Shown here: positions 56,368 to 64,000 of the stretch, one piece after another
Layout: the number at the start of each line of letters is the position of its first letter
Position numbering within the stretch: the stretch's first letter is position 1
Origin: Methanococcoides sp.
GTDB lineage: Archaea; Halobacteriota; Methanosarcinia; Methanosarcinales; Methanosarcinaceae
Assembly: GCA_021108275.1 (NCBI GenBank)
Contig: JAIORD010000041.1
Coordinates: forward strand, 62,001 to 126,000
Direction: 5' to 3'
Length of the DNA stretch: 64,000 nt
The notes under the pieces: model-generated
Told to the model about the DNA's origin: nothing
Databases searched by the model: none
The model's input: only the letters and a program-made list of their open reading frames with translations
Translations under genes and position numbers: made by a program

Positions 56368-56463
56368 ATGGTAGATAAAGAACTCATTCAAGTTGCATTA
56401 GGTCTATCATCCTCTTGGTTTGTAAAATGTATGAAGACTGATACATCAAAAAATTTTCAATAA
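56368..56463 (+). pseudogene. N-terminal remnant of an ISL3-type transposase
   Basis: ATG 56368 opens a 31-codon frame 'MVDKELIQVALGLSSSWFVK', the typical beginning of ISL3-family transposases, which ends at a stop at 56461. No further ISL3 motifs follow. In the rest of the 56326-56659 gap, frames on both strands look partly coding (for example minus 'LPDILASKLLTSRSPKIKK') but are interrupted and unidentified. Confidence 0.6.
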
Positions 56464-56659
56464 CCTTCCTTGCTCGAGTTGATCAAAGCCTAATTGATAA
56501 GTTCTTAGTCCTAACAAAGTCCTTACTACCCATTGATCATTTTTCGATCAGGTTCATAACAGCAAGATCCACAATGAACCTGATAGCTTTCTTAATTTTA
56601 GGAGATCTACTTGTAAGCAGCTTTGATGCTAAAATATCAGGGAGGAAGTATTGATATTT

Positions 56660-57286
56660 TTATATTGAACAATGGGTTTCCTGTATCCCAGGCATATCAT
56701 TGATCTTCTTCAATGCATTTTTTGATCGCAGGAACATGGACAGCATCTCAAGTTCATCGTAAGGTATCTGCATTTCTTGAAGGGAGTCTCTGGAATAGAA
56801 ATCCGAAGCTTCCGTTGCATAAGACTCAAGGCTTATCTCCCATTGCAGCAGTTTTTCAACTTTTTCAGCAGCAGGAATATCTGCTCTCGATATTGTGTCC
56901 ATTGCCCAAGATGATATGTCCTTGATAATCATAAAACCCAATGGACATGGTTGTAATCCCAATGATATCCCTGAATCGTTCACTTTGAATGGGTACATAC
57001 CACAAACAGTTAGTCTGTTTTCATAGATCTCACACTTGTTATTTAGGTTAAGAAAAGAACATGGGCTGGTCATAACATAAAGAGACGGAACAAGAATATC
57101 GCTTTTAATATCCTTCGTTCTTTCATGGTTATTTTCTTTTAGAAAATTGAACTCCTCTTCGAATATATGGACCCGTCCATTCCTGCAACATTCTGCCTTA
57201 CAGGTATCAGGACATTCATAGTGTTGCAGAATGTTCTGTATCGTATTGTAGTGAATAGCTTTTTTTACCATCATAACAGAGTTCAA
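56660..57286 (-). CDS. YkgJ-family cysteine-cluster protein
   Basis: A 208-residue soluble protein with the YkgJ/CxxCxxCC (zinc/iron-chelating) pattern. Cys residues are in 'CPDTCKAECCRNGRVHI' (about 25-41), 'SPCSFLNLNNKCEIYENRL' (about 75-93), 'TVCGMYPFKV' and 'LQPCPLGF'. The family is thought to bind a metal or Fe-S cluster; no reaction is established. The C-terminal third is helical ('DELEMLSMFLRSKNALKKI'). ATG 57286 is the first of three closely spaced Met codons (M1, M5 and M6), any of which may be used. It has its own AT-rich promoter region. Confidence 0.8.
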   Translation of the reverse strand: MNSVMMVKKAIHYNTIQNILQHYECPDTCKAECCRNGRVHIFEEEFNFLKENNHERTKDIKSDILVPSLYVMTSPCSFLNLNNKCEIYENRLTVCGMYPFKVNDSGISLGLQPCPLGFMIIKDISSWAMDTISRADIPAAEKVEKLLQWEISLESYATEASDFYSRDSLQEMQIPYDELEMLSMFLRSKNALKKINDMPGIQETHCSI

Positions 57287-57857
57287 AATAGTAAATCTCC
57301 ATTTTTAGAAATTATTTTGTAAATTAAAAATAAAAAGTATCTCCAATAAGGATATAGCACATATATAGGGACTTTGCTTTATTAAAAATAGATAAAATAC
57401 GTTTTTTACGCTTATAATTATTAATAATAACTCCATTATTTTTAAAAATAAATAAGAACAGAAAAATAAGATTTTAAAGTCCAAATTTTACTTTTTGATG
57501 ATATAAATCGAGAATAAATCAAAATAATCGATTTTAAAATATTAATTATAATTTTAAATCAATTCAGAGCCATTAACAGCTTTTTTTTGTTTATTAATGA
57601 ATTAAATATTAATTATTTAGAAAATAAAGCTTTAATAAATCTGTATATTCTTGAAAATGAGATGAAAATAGCTATAGGGAAATTCGGACTTTTTCGGGTC
57701 TTAAATTGTCCATCTTGAGTTCTTTGTCTGTTATGAACCATGGAGAAATTACTTGGACCAATACAAGTAAGCTAATTTCACAGTGTAATCATCCATCCTA
57801 GCTTCCCTTCCCCAGTAGGTCTATGGACAAATAAGAAAATAAAAGAAAAAATGATGT
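57287..57857. other. AT-rich gene-free stretch between phoU and the YkgJ-family gene
   Basis: 57300-57660 is almost pure A/T with TATA-like runs for the YkgJ-family gene. 57661-57830 is less biased but shows no open frame, repeat or known element. Confidence 0.4.
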
Positions 57858-57882
57858 AGATAAGGATTATTGAACCTTATCT
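57858..57882 (-). terminator. Terminator of the pst-phoU operon
   Basis: AGATAAGG (57858-57865) and CCTTATCT (57875-57882) form an 8-bp stem with a 9-nt loop, 10 nt past the phoU stop. On the minus strand it is followed by a long T-rich run. Confidence 0.7.
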
Positions 57883-57891
57883 CCAATATTT

Positions 57892-58542
57892 TTAATTCAG
57901 GTTGACCCTCTGATTAGTTGCGATATAAACGACACCTTCACAGATATTGCATGCATGGTCAGCAATGCGTTCCAGATATCTGAGAACAAAGATAAGATCG
58001 ACAGCATTCGGGATCAGGGCCGCATCCTCTATCATCAGGTTCACCAGTTTTTGCCAGGTGGAATAGAACAATCTGTCAACCTGACTATCTTCTTCAGCAG
58101 TAGCCTTTGCAAGTTCAGCATCATTTTCAGCATAGGCTTTCATTGAATTTTCCATCATCATTTGTGTGATGGATGCAATCGTGTTTATCTCTGCTAATGG
58201 TATGACGTGTTCACCTTCGATCTTACTGACAAGTTCTGCTATGTTCACTGCAAAATCGCTCATTCTTTCAAGGTCGATGGCGATCTTGTATGAAGCGGTT
58301 ATCAAACGAAGGTCCTTTGCCATTGGTTGCTGTAAGGCCAGCAAGTGCACGGTAGCTTTCTCGACATCATATTCAAGATCATCAACAATGGAATCCATCT
58401 CAATGACATTCTTTGCAAGTTCAAGGTCAAGATGTTCTAATGCCTGTACAGAATTCACCAGCATTTTCTGGGATAATTCTCCCATTTCCAGAATTTCCGA
58501 CCTGAGATCCTCAAGTCGCTGACTAAATATTTCTCTGACCAT
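57892..58542 (-). CDS. phoU: Phosphate transport regulator PhoU
   Basis: A 216-residue all-helical protein with two PhoU repeats ('LRSEILEMGELSQKMLVNSV' and 'INTIASITQMMMENSMKAYA'). Each has the metal-binding E/DxxxD-type segment ('EMDSIVDDLEYDVE' and 'EEDSQVDRLFYSTW'). PhoU restrains the Pst transporter when phosphate is sufficient. It is the last gene of the operon, 4 nt after pstB. No PhoR/PhoB pair is near. Confidence 0.93.
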   Translation of the reverse strand: MVREIFSQRLEDLRSEILEMGELSQKMLVNSVQALEHLDLELAKNVIEMDSIVDDLEYDVEKATVHLLALQQPMAKDLRLITASYKIAIDLERMSDFAVNIAELVSKIEGEHVIPLAEINTIASITQMMMENSMKAYAENDAELAKATAEEDSQVDRLFYSTWQKLVNLMIEDAALIPNAVDLIFVLRYLERIADHACNICEGVVYIATNQRVNLN

Positions 58543-58546
58543 AATA

Positions 58547-59314
58547 TCAACCGAATCTTCCTGTTATGTAATCCTCGGTGCTCTTCACCTGCGGATCTTC
58601 AAATATGTGTTTTGTCCTTCCAAACTCGATAATTTCTCCATGCAGGAAGAACGCTGTATGGTCGGAAATACGTGCTGCTTGTTGCATATTGTGTGTCACA
58701 ATGACAATGGTGTAATCCTTTTTAAGTTCAAGAATAAGATCCTCGATCTTGGATGTGGATATAGGGTCAAGAGCGCTGCATGGTTCGTCGAACAGTAGTA
58801 TTTCAGGCTTGACTGCAAGGGTTCTTGCAATGCACAACCTTTGCTGTTGTCCGCCACTAAGCGAAAACGCCGGATCTCCAAGCCTGTCCTGTACCTCCCC
58901 CATAAGGGCAGCATCCTCGAGTGCCTTGTGTACCCTTTTTTTGGTCTCGGATTTTGAACAGCCATGTATCTTCGGACCATAGGCGATATTATCATAGATG
59001 GACATGGGGAAAGGGTTTGGCTTCTGGAAGACCATTCCCACCTTTTTCCTCAGGTCAACGACATCCACATCCTTGTCGTAGATGTTCTCATCATCAACAA
59101 GTACTTCTCCTCCTATCCTGCATGATTTTACTAGATCGTTCATACGGTTCAGGCATCTGAGGAAAGTGGATTTTCCACAGCCTGAAGGACCTATCAAAGC
59201 AGTAACGCTTTTTTCCGGTATGTCAAGTGAAATATCTTTGAGTGCGTGTTTTTCACCATACCAGAGATTGAGGTCTTTAATATTGATATTCGTATTAATT
59301 TCATTTTTAGACAT
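58547..59314 (-). CDS. pstB: Phosphate ABC transporter ATP-binding protein
   Basis: A 255-residue ABC ATPase of the Pst system. The Walker A motif is '[19 protein letters not shown]' (the Cys-containing PstB form), the Q-loop is in '[20 protein letters not shown]', the signature is '[16 protein letters not shown]', the Walker B motif is '[14 protein letters not shown]' and the switch His is in '[11 protein letters not shown]'. The C-terminal '[11 protein letters not shown]' is typical. It sits between pstA and phoU on one transcript. Confidence 0.96.
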   Translation of the reverse strand: MSKNEINTNINIKDLNLWYGEKHALKDISLDIPEKSVTALIGPSGCGKSTFLRCLNRMNDLVKSCRIGGEVLVDDENIYDKDVDVVDLRKKVGMVFQKPNPFPMSIYDNIAYGPKIHGCSKSETKKRVHKALEDAALMGEVQDRLGDPAFSLSGGQQQRLCIARTLAVKPEILLFDEPCSALDPISTSKIEDLILELKKDYTIVIVTHNMQQAARISDHTAFFLHGEIIEFGRTKHIFEDPQVKSTEDYITGRFG

Positions 59315-59336
59315 AAGATCATCCTCGAATTCTCTT

Positions 59337-60197
59337 TTACCTGTTCAATTTGTTCCGGTAATGTCTTCTTATAACTACTGCAATGCTGTTCATCATAACA
59401 ACTATCAAGAGCAGTATCAATGCTGTTCCATACTGTATCGGACGTGTTTGTGAGATACTTGTACCTGAGGTCGCCAGCACGAAAAGGTGGTATGGCAATG
59501 CCATGAACTGGGAGAATACCGAATCAGGTATCCTTGGTAAGAAGTATGCCGCTCCTGTGAGCAGTATAGGTGCTGTTTCACCTGCAACCCTGCCGACACT
59601 CAGGATTATGCCTGTCATCATTCCAGGGATAGCTGCAGGCAGTATGACCTTTCTTGTGGTCTGCCATTTAGTGACGCCAAGGGCAAGGGAAGCTTCCCTG
59701 TATTCCTGTGGCACTGTCATCAATGCTTCTTTGCTTGCACGGATTATCACGGGTACTATTAGCAAAGCTAATGTCAGGGAGGCTGACAGGATCGATGCAC
59801 CAAATCCAAAGTACTTGACGAATAATGCCAGTCCGAAAAGACCGAACACTACGGATGGTGTACCTGCAAGATTATTGATTGCCATCTCAATTGCCCAGGA
59901 AGCACGTCCCGGAGTTGAATATTCATTAAGGTAAATTGCTGAGAGTATGCCAAGAGGAATGGCAAAGGCCATTGAAAGTCCTATAAGCATCAGACTTCCC
60001 ATTATAGCCGGATAAATGCCTCCCTGAGTCATTCTTTTCATCGGCATCTGGGTTATGAAATCAAGGCTGAGTGCACTGTATCCGTTGACAGTAATGTAGA
60101 TCACAATGATCGATACGAAAGCGAGTACAAGTGCCATGGAGAGCCTCAGCGTAGCAAATGCCAGTTTCTCGGATGCCTTTGGTCTTAAGAACATCAT
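59337..60197 (-). CDS. pstA: Phosphate ABC transporter permease PstA
   Basis: A 286-residue permease with six membrane helices. The family loops '[15 protein letters not shown]', '[18 protein letters not shown]' and the EAA-type cytoplasmic loop '[20 protein letters not shown]' are present, as is '[16 protein letters not shown]'-like sequence near the C-terminus ('[14 protein letters not shown]'). Its start overlaps the pstC stop by 4 nt, so the two are translationally coupled. Confidence 0.95.
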   Translation of the reverse strand: MMFLRPKASEKLAFATLRLSMALVLAFVSIIVIYITVNGYSALSLDFITQMPMKRMTQGGIYPAIMGSLMLIGLSMAFAIPLGILSAIYLNEYSTPGRASWAIEMAINNLAGTPSVVFGLFGLALFVKYFGFGASILSASLTLALLIVPVIIRASKEALMTVPQEYREASLALGVTKWQTTRKVILPAAIPGMMTGIILSVGRVAGETAPILLTGAAYFLPRIPDSVFSQFMALPYHLFVLATSGTSISQTRPIQYGTALILLLIVVMMNSIAVVIRRHYRNKLNR

Positions 60198-61087
60198 ACT
60201 CCCTCCTGGAGTCTGTATTTCTTCTTTACGCTGTCAGCGATAAGATTGATGATGAATGTTATTAGGAAAAGTACTGCGCCTACTGCGAACAGGGCATGGA
60301 AATGTTCACTTCCCTGTGGAACTTCTCCCATCTCAAGGGCAATGGTTGCGGTCATGGTCCTTACCGGATCAAAAAGACCTTCGGGGATTCCGGGTATGAT
60401 CGCAGTATTTCCTGTGACCATCATGACGGTCATGGTCTCACCGATAGCTCTTCCGATACCAAGCATAACCGCTGCGGATATTCCTGATAGTGCTGCCGGT
60501 AATACTACCCTGTAGATGGTCTGCCATTTAGTACTTCCAAGGGCAAGGGAACCTTCCTTGAGTGCAGTGGGAACTGAATTAATGGCATCCTCTGACACTG
60601 ATATAATTGTAGGCAATGCCATCATCCCAAGCATGATGGAACCTGCAAGTGCGGTCTGTCCCGTGGGAAGATCTAACAGGTCCTGTAATAATGGGACCAC
60701 TACGATAAGTCCGAAAAAACCATAAACAACAGAAGGTATGCCTGCGAGGATCTCAACAAATGGTTTGATCAATTGTGCTACTTTGGGGTCTGCAAGTTCT
60801 GATATATAGATAGCAGAAGCAATTCCAAGAGGCACTGAAAGGATAATGGCGCCGGCTGTTACGATCAATGATCCTGTCAACAGAGGCAACAATCCGAATT
60901 TTGCCGGTGACGATGATGGATACCAGGAAGTTTCGGTTAAGAACGAAATGATGGAATAATCACCGAACAAAAGATATCCTTCTCTAAAAAGGAAAAAACA
61001 AAGAAGGAATAGGGCTACAACTGTAACTCCACTTACCATTAAGAGCGTGGATTCAATTGCTTTTTCCTTCTTTTTTCTATGCATCAT
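60194..61087 (-). CDS. pstC: Phosphate ABC transporter permease PstC
   Basis: A 297-residue permease with six helices. Key stretches are 'LFREGYLLFGDYSIISFL', 'GIPSVVYGFFGLIVVVPLL', the EAA loop 'EGSLALGSTKWQTIYRVVLP' and 'IGRAIGETMTVMMVTGN'. It pairs with PstA to form the membrane channel. It lies 35 nt after pstS and overlaps pstA. Confidence 0.95.
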   Translation of the reverse strand: MMHRKKKEKAIESTLLMVSGVTVVALFLLCFFLFREGYLLFGDYSIISFLTETSWYPSSSPAKFGLLPLLTGSLIVTAGAIILSVPLGIASAIYISELADPKVAQLIKPFVEILAGIPSVVYGFFGLIVVVPLLQDLLDLPTGQTALAGSIMLGMMALPTIISVSEDAINSVPTALKEGSLALGSTKWQTIYRVVLPAALSGISAAVMLGIGRAIGETMTVMMVTGNTAIIPGIPEGLFDPVRTMTATIALEMGEVPQGSEHFHALFAVGAVLFLITFIINLIADSVKKKYRLQEGV

Positions 61088-61122
61088 AGTTCATCCCTGA
61101 TCCTTAGAGGGTATTAAAAAAG

Positions 61123-61980
61123 TTAAGCAGGGAAGTACCCTACTTCAAAGATGGTTTCTTCTCCTATCTCGCTGGAGATGAACTCAATGAACTCAAGTGC
61201 AAGGCCTTTTGGTTCACCGTTGGTGTAGAAGTAAAGTGGTCTTGCAAGTGGGTATGTACCTGCGAGAATGTTCTCAGAGGTTGGTTCTTCAGCACCGCTG
61301 CCATTGTCCACTGAAAGTGCTTTTGTAGTATCATCAAGGTAAGCAACACCGACATAACCGATAGCGTTCTTGTTCTGTGATACGGTCTGGATGATTGCTC
61401 CGGTTGATGGGTTGATAAGTGCATCAGGCCTGTATTCGGTGCCTGCCAGTACTTCATCTTTGAAGTATTCGTAAGTACCGGAACTACTGTCGCGTGAAAG
61501 GACTACTATTTCACGGTCTTCGCCACCGACCTCATTCCAGTTAGAGATGTCTCCCACATAGATCGCTTTGATCTGCTCGAATGTCATTTCAGATACTGGG
61601 TTTTCCGGGTTCACTACAACAGAGATACCATCCCATGCAATTGTCTGCTCCAGAGGGTCGATGCCATTTGCCTGTGCATTCTCTATCTCTGATCCTTTCA
61701 TTTCTCTTGATGCCATTGCGATGTCTATCTCGCCATCAATGAGTGCTGCGATTCCTACACCGGACCCTCCTCCGATGATGGCTACACTCGTATCAGGGTA
61801 TTCCATCATGAAGACTTCAGCTTCAGCCTGTGCAAGTGGAAGAACTGTATCTGATCCCTTGATCATAATTGACTGCATTTCTTCTTCACTACCGTCATTA
61901 CCAACACAACCTGCTCCGAAAAGAGCAAGCGAAGTGACCAGCAAGAGCGTGATCATATATGAGATTGATTTTTTGGACAT
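61123..61980 (-). CDS. pstS: Phosphate-binding lipoprotein PstS
   Basis: A 285-residue extracytoplasmic phosphate receptor. It has a signal peptide with a lipobox-like 'LALFGAGCVGN', then phosphate-contact stretches 'IMIKGSDTVLPLAQAEAE', 'IIGGGSGVGIAALIDGEIDI' and 'VVLSRDSSSGTYEYFKDEV'. The open frame extends to 62088, but ATG 61980 follows AGAAGG and gives a proper signal peptide. It is the first gene of the operon. 62043-62110 holds several TATA-like runs that could be the phosphate-regulated promoter; no operator could be defined by eye. Confidence 0.95.
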   Translation of the reverse strand: MSKKSISYMITLLLVTSLALFGAGCVGNDGSEEEMQSIMIKGSDTVLPLAQAEAEVFMMEYPDTSVAIIGGGSGVGIAALIDGEIDIAMASREMKGSEIENAQANGIDPLEQTIAWDGISVVVNPENPVSEMTFEQIKAIYVGDISNWNEVGGEDREIVVLSRDSSSGTYEYFKDEVLAGTEYRPDALINPSTGAIIQTVSQNKNAIGYVGVAYLDDTTKALSVDNGSGAEEPTSENILAGTYPLARPLYFYTNGEPKGLALEFIEFISSEIGEETIFEVGYFPA

Positions 61981-62175
61981 TTTAAACCTTCTTGAACCTA
62001 TCCTTTTTGCCTGGTGGACCAGTCCTATAAAGGTGCAAATGAGTTGAAATGCATATATAGTCTCTCTGTATATTATATAGAGGAGCATGTATGCCCGTAT
62101 AGAAACAGTAGTAATATATATTCTATATATTTATCGAGAAATTTAATATATATCTAAAATTTAAAAAGAATGATC

Positions 62176-62198
62176 TAACATCTTTCATCAAGATGTTA
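62176..62198 (-). terminator. Terminator after the AceTr gene copy 2
   Basis: TAACATCTT (62176-62184) and AAGATGTTA (62190-62198) form a 9-bp perfect stem with a 5-nt loop, 20 nt past the stop. On the minus strand it is followed by GATCATTCTTTTT. Confidence 0.7.
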
Positions 62199-62217
62199 AA
62201 GCAAATACAAAATCTTA

Positions 62218-62790
62218 TTATTCACCTATTGGCAAAATCGTTTTACCGAACTTTTCATTTATTATTTCAGCCAGTGCCAGATATATTGCACTGAGACCAC
62301 AAAAGATCCCTTCATAGCCAGCGAATTGCTTTAGTGCTGCATTCCCTGTGAGATCGGATATGGCTAGCAATAAGAATAACAATGTTAATGATCCGAAGAC
62401 GACTTGCAAGGCTCTATTGGCTTTGAATGTCCCTATGAACATCCCGAAGGTGAACAATCCCCACATGAACAGATATGCTGACATTTCGATTGCGCTTGGA
62501 GCTTCCCCCAAACCTAATTTTGGTGCGATCAGTATGAACACCAAAGTGAGCCAGAATGCTCCATATGATGTGAATGCTGTTGTTCCAAAAGTATTACCAT
62601 TTTTCCATTCCATGACCCCTGCTATAATTTGAGCAATGCCTCCATAAAATAGGCCCATAGCTAAGATAGTTACTCCCAGTCCAAAGAATCCTGCATTATG
62701 CAAATTAAGTAACACCGTGGTCATTCCAAACCCCATTAATCCCAATGGTGCCGGATTTGCTGTTGTGATCTTGATCACACTTTCATCCAT
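62218..62790 (-). CDS. AceTr family (GPR1/FUN34/YaaH) transporter, copy 2
   Basis: A transporter of about 190 residues with six helices and the canonical signature '[11 protein letters not shown]' near the N-terminus. '[20 protein letters not shown]' and '[18 protein letters not shown]' match the family that moves acetate or succinate. The first Met of the open frame is a TTG at 62811, but ATG 62790 (MDESVIK) lies 9 nt after AGGGGG and gives the usual length. It is a close paralogue of 7526-8143, which has lost the NP of the signature. The cloverleaf-like DNA at 62846-62957 lies directly upstream and may disturb or supply its promoter. Confidence 0.85.
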   Translation of the reverse strand: MDESVIKITTANPAPLGLMGFGMTTVLLNLHNAGFFGLGVTILAMGLFYGGIAQIIAGVMEWKNGNTFGTTAFTSYGAFWLTLVFILIAPKLGLGEAPSAIEMSAYLFMWGLFTFGMFIGTFKANRALQVVFGSLTLLFLLLAISDLTGNAALKQFAGYEGIFCGLSAIYLALAEIINEKFGKTILPIGE

Positions 62791-62845
62791 CTCATACTTC
62801 CCCCTTATCAATTACCATAAAGTTTATCATTCCTAAGCAAGAATA

Positions 62846-62957
62846 CCACCGGTTTTAACCTCACATTAAATCGAAGATTTAATGGGAGTTTCATTTCATC
62901 GAAACATCCAGATTAATCTGGATGTCTTGCAGTGTAACTGCAAGATGAAACCGGTGG
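62846..62957. repeat. Cloverleaf-like multi-hairpin element upstream of tnpB
   Basis: An outer 10-bp inverted repeat, CCACCGGTTT (62846-62855) and AAACCGGTGG (62948-62957), encloses four further hairpins in only 92 bp. They are ATTAAATC/GATTTAAT (62865-62883, 3-nt loop), GTTTC/GAAAC (62888-62905), the perfect 20-bp palindrome CATCCAGATTAATCTGGATG (62905-62924), and CTTGCAGT/ACTGCAAG (62926-62944, 3-nt loop). It ends 71 bp before the tnpB ATG, so it is probably the left end of the IS200/IS605-type element or a separate folded repeat. Confidence 0.7.
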
Positions 62958-63028
62958 ATGAATTGCGTAAACATCTATTTGTTCTTGTTTCTGATAGATA
63001 TTAGTAGTATCGAAGCGTATATAACAAC

Positions 63029-64000
63029 ATGCGGAAATCCTACAAATTCCGTCTGTACCCGACCAAGGAACAGGAGATTGTTCTGGTCAAAACTCTGGAT
63101 GTGTGCAGATACATCTATAACGAGTTCCTTGCGGACAGAAAGAATGCGTATGATAGATGCAATATAGGATTAGGAACATTTGACCAGATAACTCAGGTTA
63201 AGCATATCGAGTGCAAGATACCAGTTCAATCCCAAATTAAGCAGGATGTCATAAGAAGGCTGGGGAAGGCTTTTGATTCTTTTTTCAGAAGGTGCAGATT
63301 AGGTGAGACTCCTGGATATCCGAGATTCAAGGGAAAGGCCAGATACAACAGTTTCACATATCCCCAGTCGGGTTTCAGTATAGAAGGAAGTAAACTGAAA
63401 CTTTCCAAGATCGGAAATATCAAGATCAAGCAGCACCGGGAGATGGAGGGCAGGATCAAGACATGCTCCATCAAGCGTGAAGTCGATCAATGGTATGCAG
63501 TCTTTTCTGTTGACATGGATGCAAGTCCTGAAATGATCGATCCAGCTACATCCATAGGGGTCGATGTAGGGCTTAATTCATGTGTCACATTGAGCAATGG
63601 GGAACAGCTCGATTCTCCTACATATTACCGCAAGTCTGAGAGATCCCTTGCAGTTCAACAAAAGAGACTGAGCAAGAAGAAGAAAGGTTCGGCGAATCGG
63701 TTTAAACAAAAAACTAAAGTTGCAAAAATTCACAGAAAGATACGTGACCAGAGACTTGATTTTAACCATAAGTTGAGCAGGGTTCTTGTCAACAGGTTTG
63801 ACAGGATAGTGTTCGAGGATCTGAGTATCACGAACATGGTCAAGAATCATCCCCTTGCAAAATCAATAATGGATGTTGCATGGGGTCAACTGATCCAGAT
63901 GACAGAAAGCAAAGCGGAAGAAGCTGGCAAATATGTCGAATTGGTTAATTCTCGCAATACATCACAAAAATGCAGCAGTTGTGGAAACATTGTCAGGAAA
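63029..64000 (+). CDS. tnpB: TnpB (IS200/IS605 family RNA-guided nuclease), 3' partial
   Basis: The frame from ATG 63029 is open for 324 codons to the right edge. The N-terminus 'MRKSYKFRLYPTKEQEIVLV' and 'YIYNEFLADRKNAYDR' are typical TnpB/OrfB. The RuvC-I Asp is in 'SIGVDVGLNSCVTLSNGE', the RuvC-II Glu in 'IVFEDLSITNMV', and the zinc ribbon begins in 'NTSQKCSSCGNIV' near the edge. The RuvC-III Asp and the downstream guide (omega/reRNA) region lie outside the window. No tnpA is seen upstream, so it is a TnpB-only (IS1341-like) arrangement at least on this side. All visible catalytic motifs are intact, so the protein may be active. Confidence 0.93.
   Translation, partial: MRKSYKFRLYPTKEQEIVLVKTLDVCRYIYNEFLADRKNAYDRCNIGLGTFDQITQVKHIECKIPVQSQIKQDVIRRLGKAFDSFFRRCRLGETPGYPRFKGKARYNSFTYPQSGFSIEGSKLKLSKIGNIKIKQHREMEGRIKTCSIKREVDQWYAVFSVDMDASPEMIDPATSIGVDVGLNSCVTLSNGEQLDSPTYYRKSERSLAVQQKRLSKKKKGSANRFKQKTKVAKIHRKIRDQRLDFNHKLSRVLVNRFDRIVFEDLSITNMVKNHPLAKSIMDVAWGQLIQMTESKAEEAGKYVELVNSRNTSQKCSSCGNIVRK

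Overview
The window is about 64 kb of a low-GC archaeal chromosome. It almost certainly comes from a methylotrophic methanogen of the Methanosarcinaceae, of the Methanococcoides/Methanolobus kind. The genus is an inference. The family call rests on two methanol:corrinoid methyltransferase gene pairs (mtaC-mtaB), a RamA-type corrinoid activase and an MtaA-type methylcobamide:CoM methyltransferase, together with SepCysS, archaeal riboflavin synthase, DUF835/KaiC/CheF-type signalling genes, TATA-like promoters and frequent TTG/GTG starts. No tRNA, rRNA or CRISPR array was seen.

Layout. 1-3.0 kb (+): a PAS-DUF835 protein cut by the left edge, a CheF-like protein and a KaiC/FlaH-like ATPase. 3.0-8.1 kb (-): a CobW-type G3E GTPase, a hydantoinase/oxoprolinase-family ATPase, a degenerate CDF-fold membrane protein behind a 20-bp palindrome, and an AceTr (GPR1/FUN34/YaaH) transporter. 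8.4-20.1 kb (-): the methanol island, mtaCB copy 1, mtaCB copy 2, a 1116-residue PAS/GAF protein with no kinase domain, ramA and mtaA. MtaB and MtaC take the methyl group from methanol, MtaA passes it to coenzyme M, and RamA reactivates oxidised corrinoid. 20.7-31.3 kb (+): an alkaline-phosphatase-superfamily protein, pheA, a MoxR-DUF58-VWA-VWA operon and a secreted protein with two copies of one domain. 31.5-41.2 kb: ppsA (+), an inserted-looking AT-rich block (DedA-like and PEGA proteins), then an operon (-) of SepCysS, metY and a metX fused to CBS domains. 41.2-46 kb: a gene-poor stretch with a hairpin-rich element, decayed IS5-type transposase pieces, a PKD-containing subtilase and a metallophosphoesterase. 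46-54 kb: a bactofilin-like membrane protein, two sensor kinases, an HTH-CBS regulator, a class V aminotransferase and ribC. 54-57.3 kb: a double-CDGSH Fe-S protein, a ribC fragment, other decayed pieces and small genes. 57.9-62 kb (-): the pstS-pstC-pstA-pstB-phoU phosphate operon. 62.2-64 kb: a second AceTr gene, a cloverleaf-like multi-hairpin DNA and a tnpB that runs off the right edge.

The recurring oddity is gene cargo flanked by a partial copy of a neighbouring gene end. It is seen at the hydantoinase/CobW locus, at the ppsA 3' end (a 52-bp direct repeat around a 3-kb block) and at ribC/CDGSH. In the ribC fragment most differences from the intact gene are synonymous, which suggests that it came from another functional allele and not from decay of a local duplicate. 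The other strongest leads are the cloverleaf before tnpB, the three-hairpin element at 41.6 kb and the kinase-less sensor inside the methanol island.
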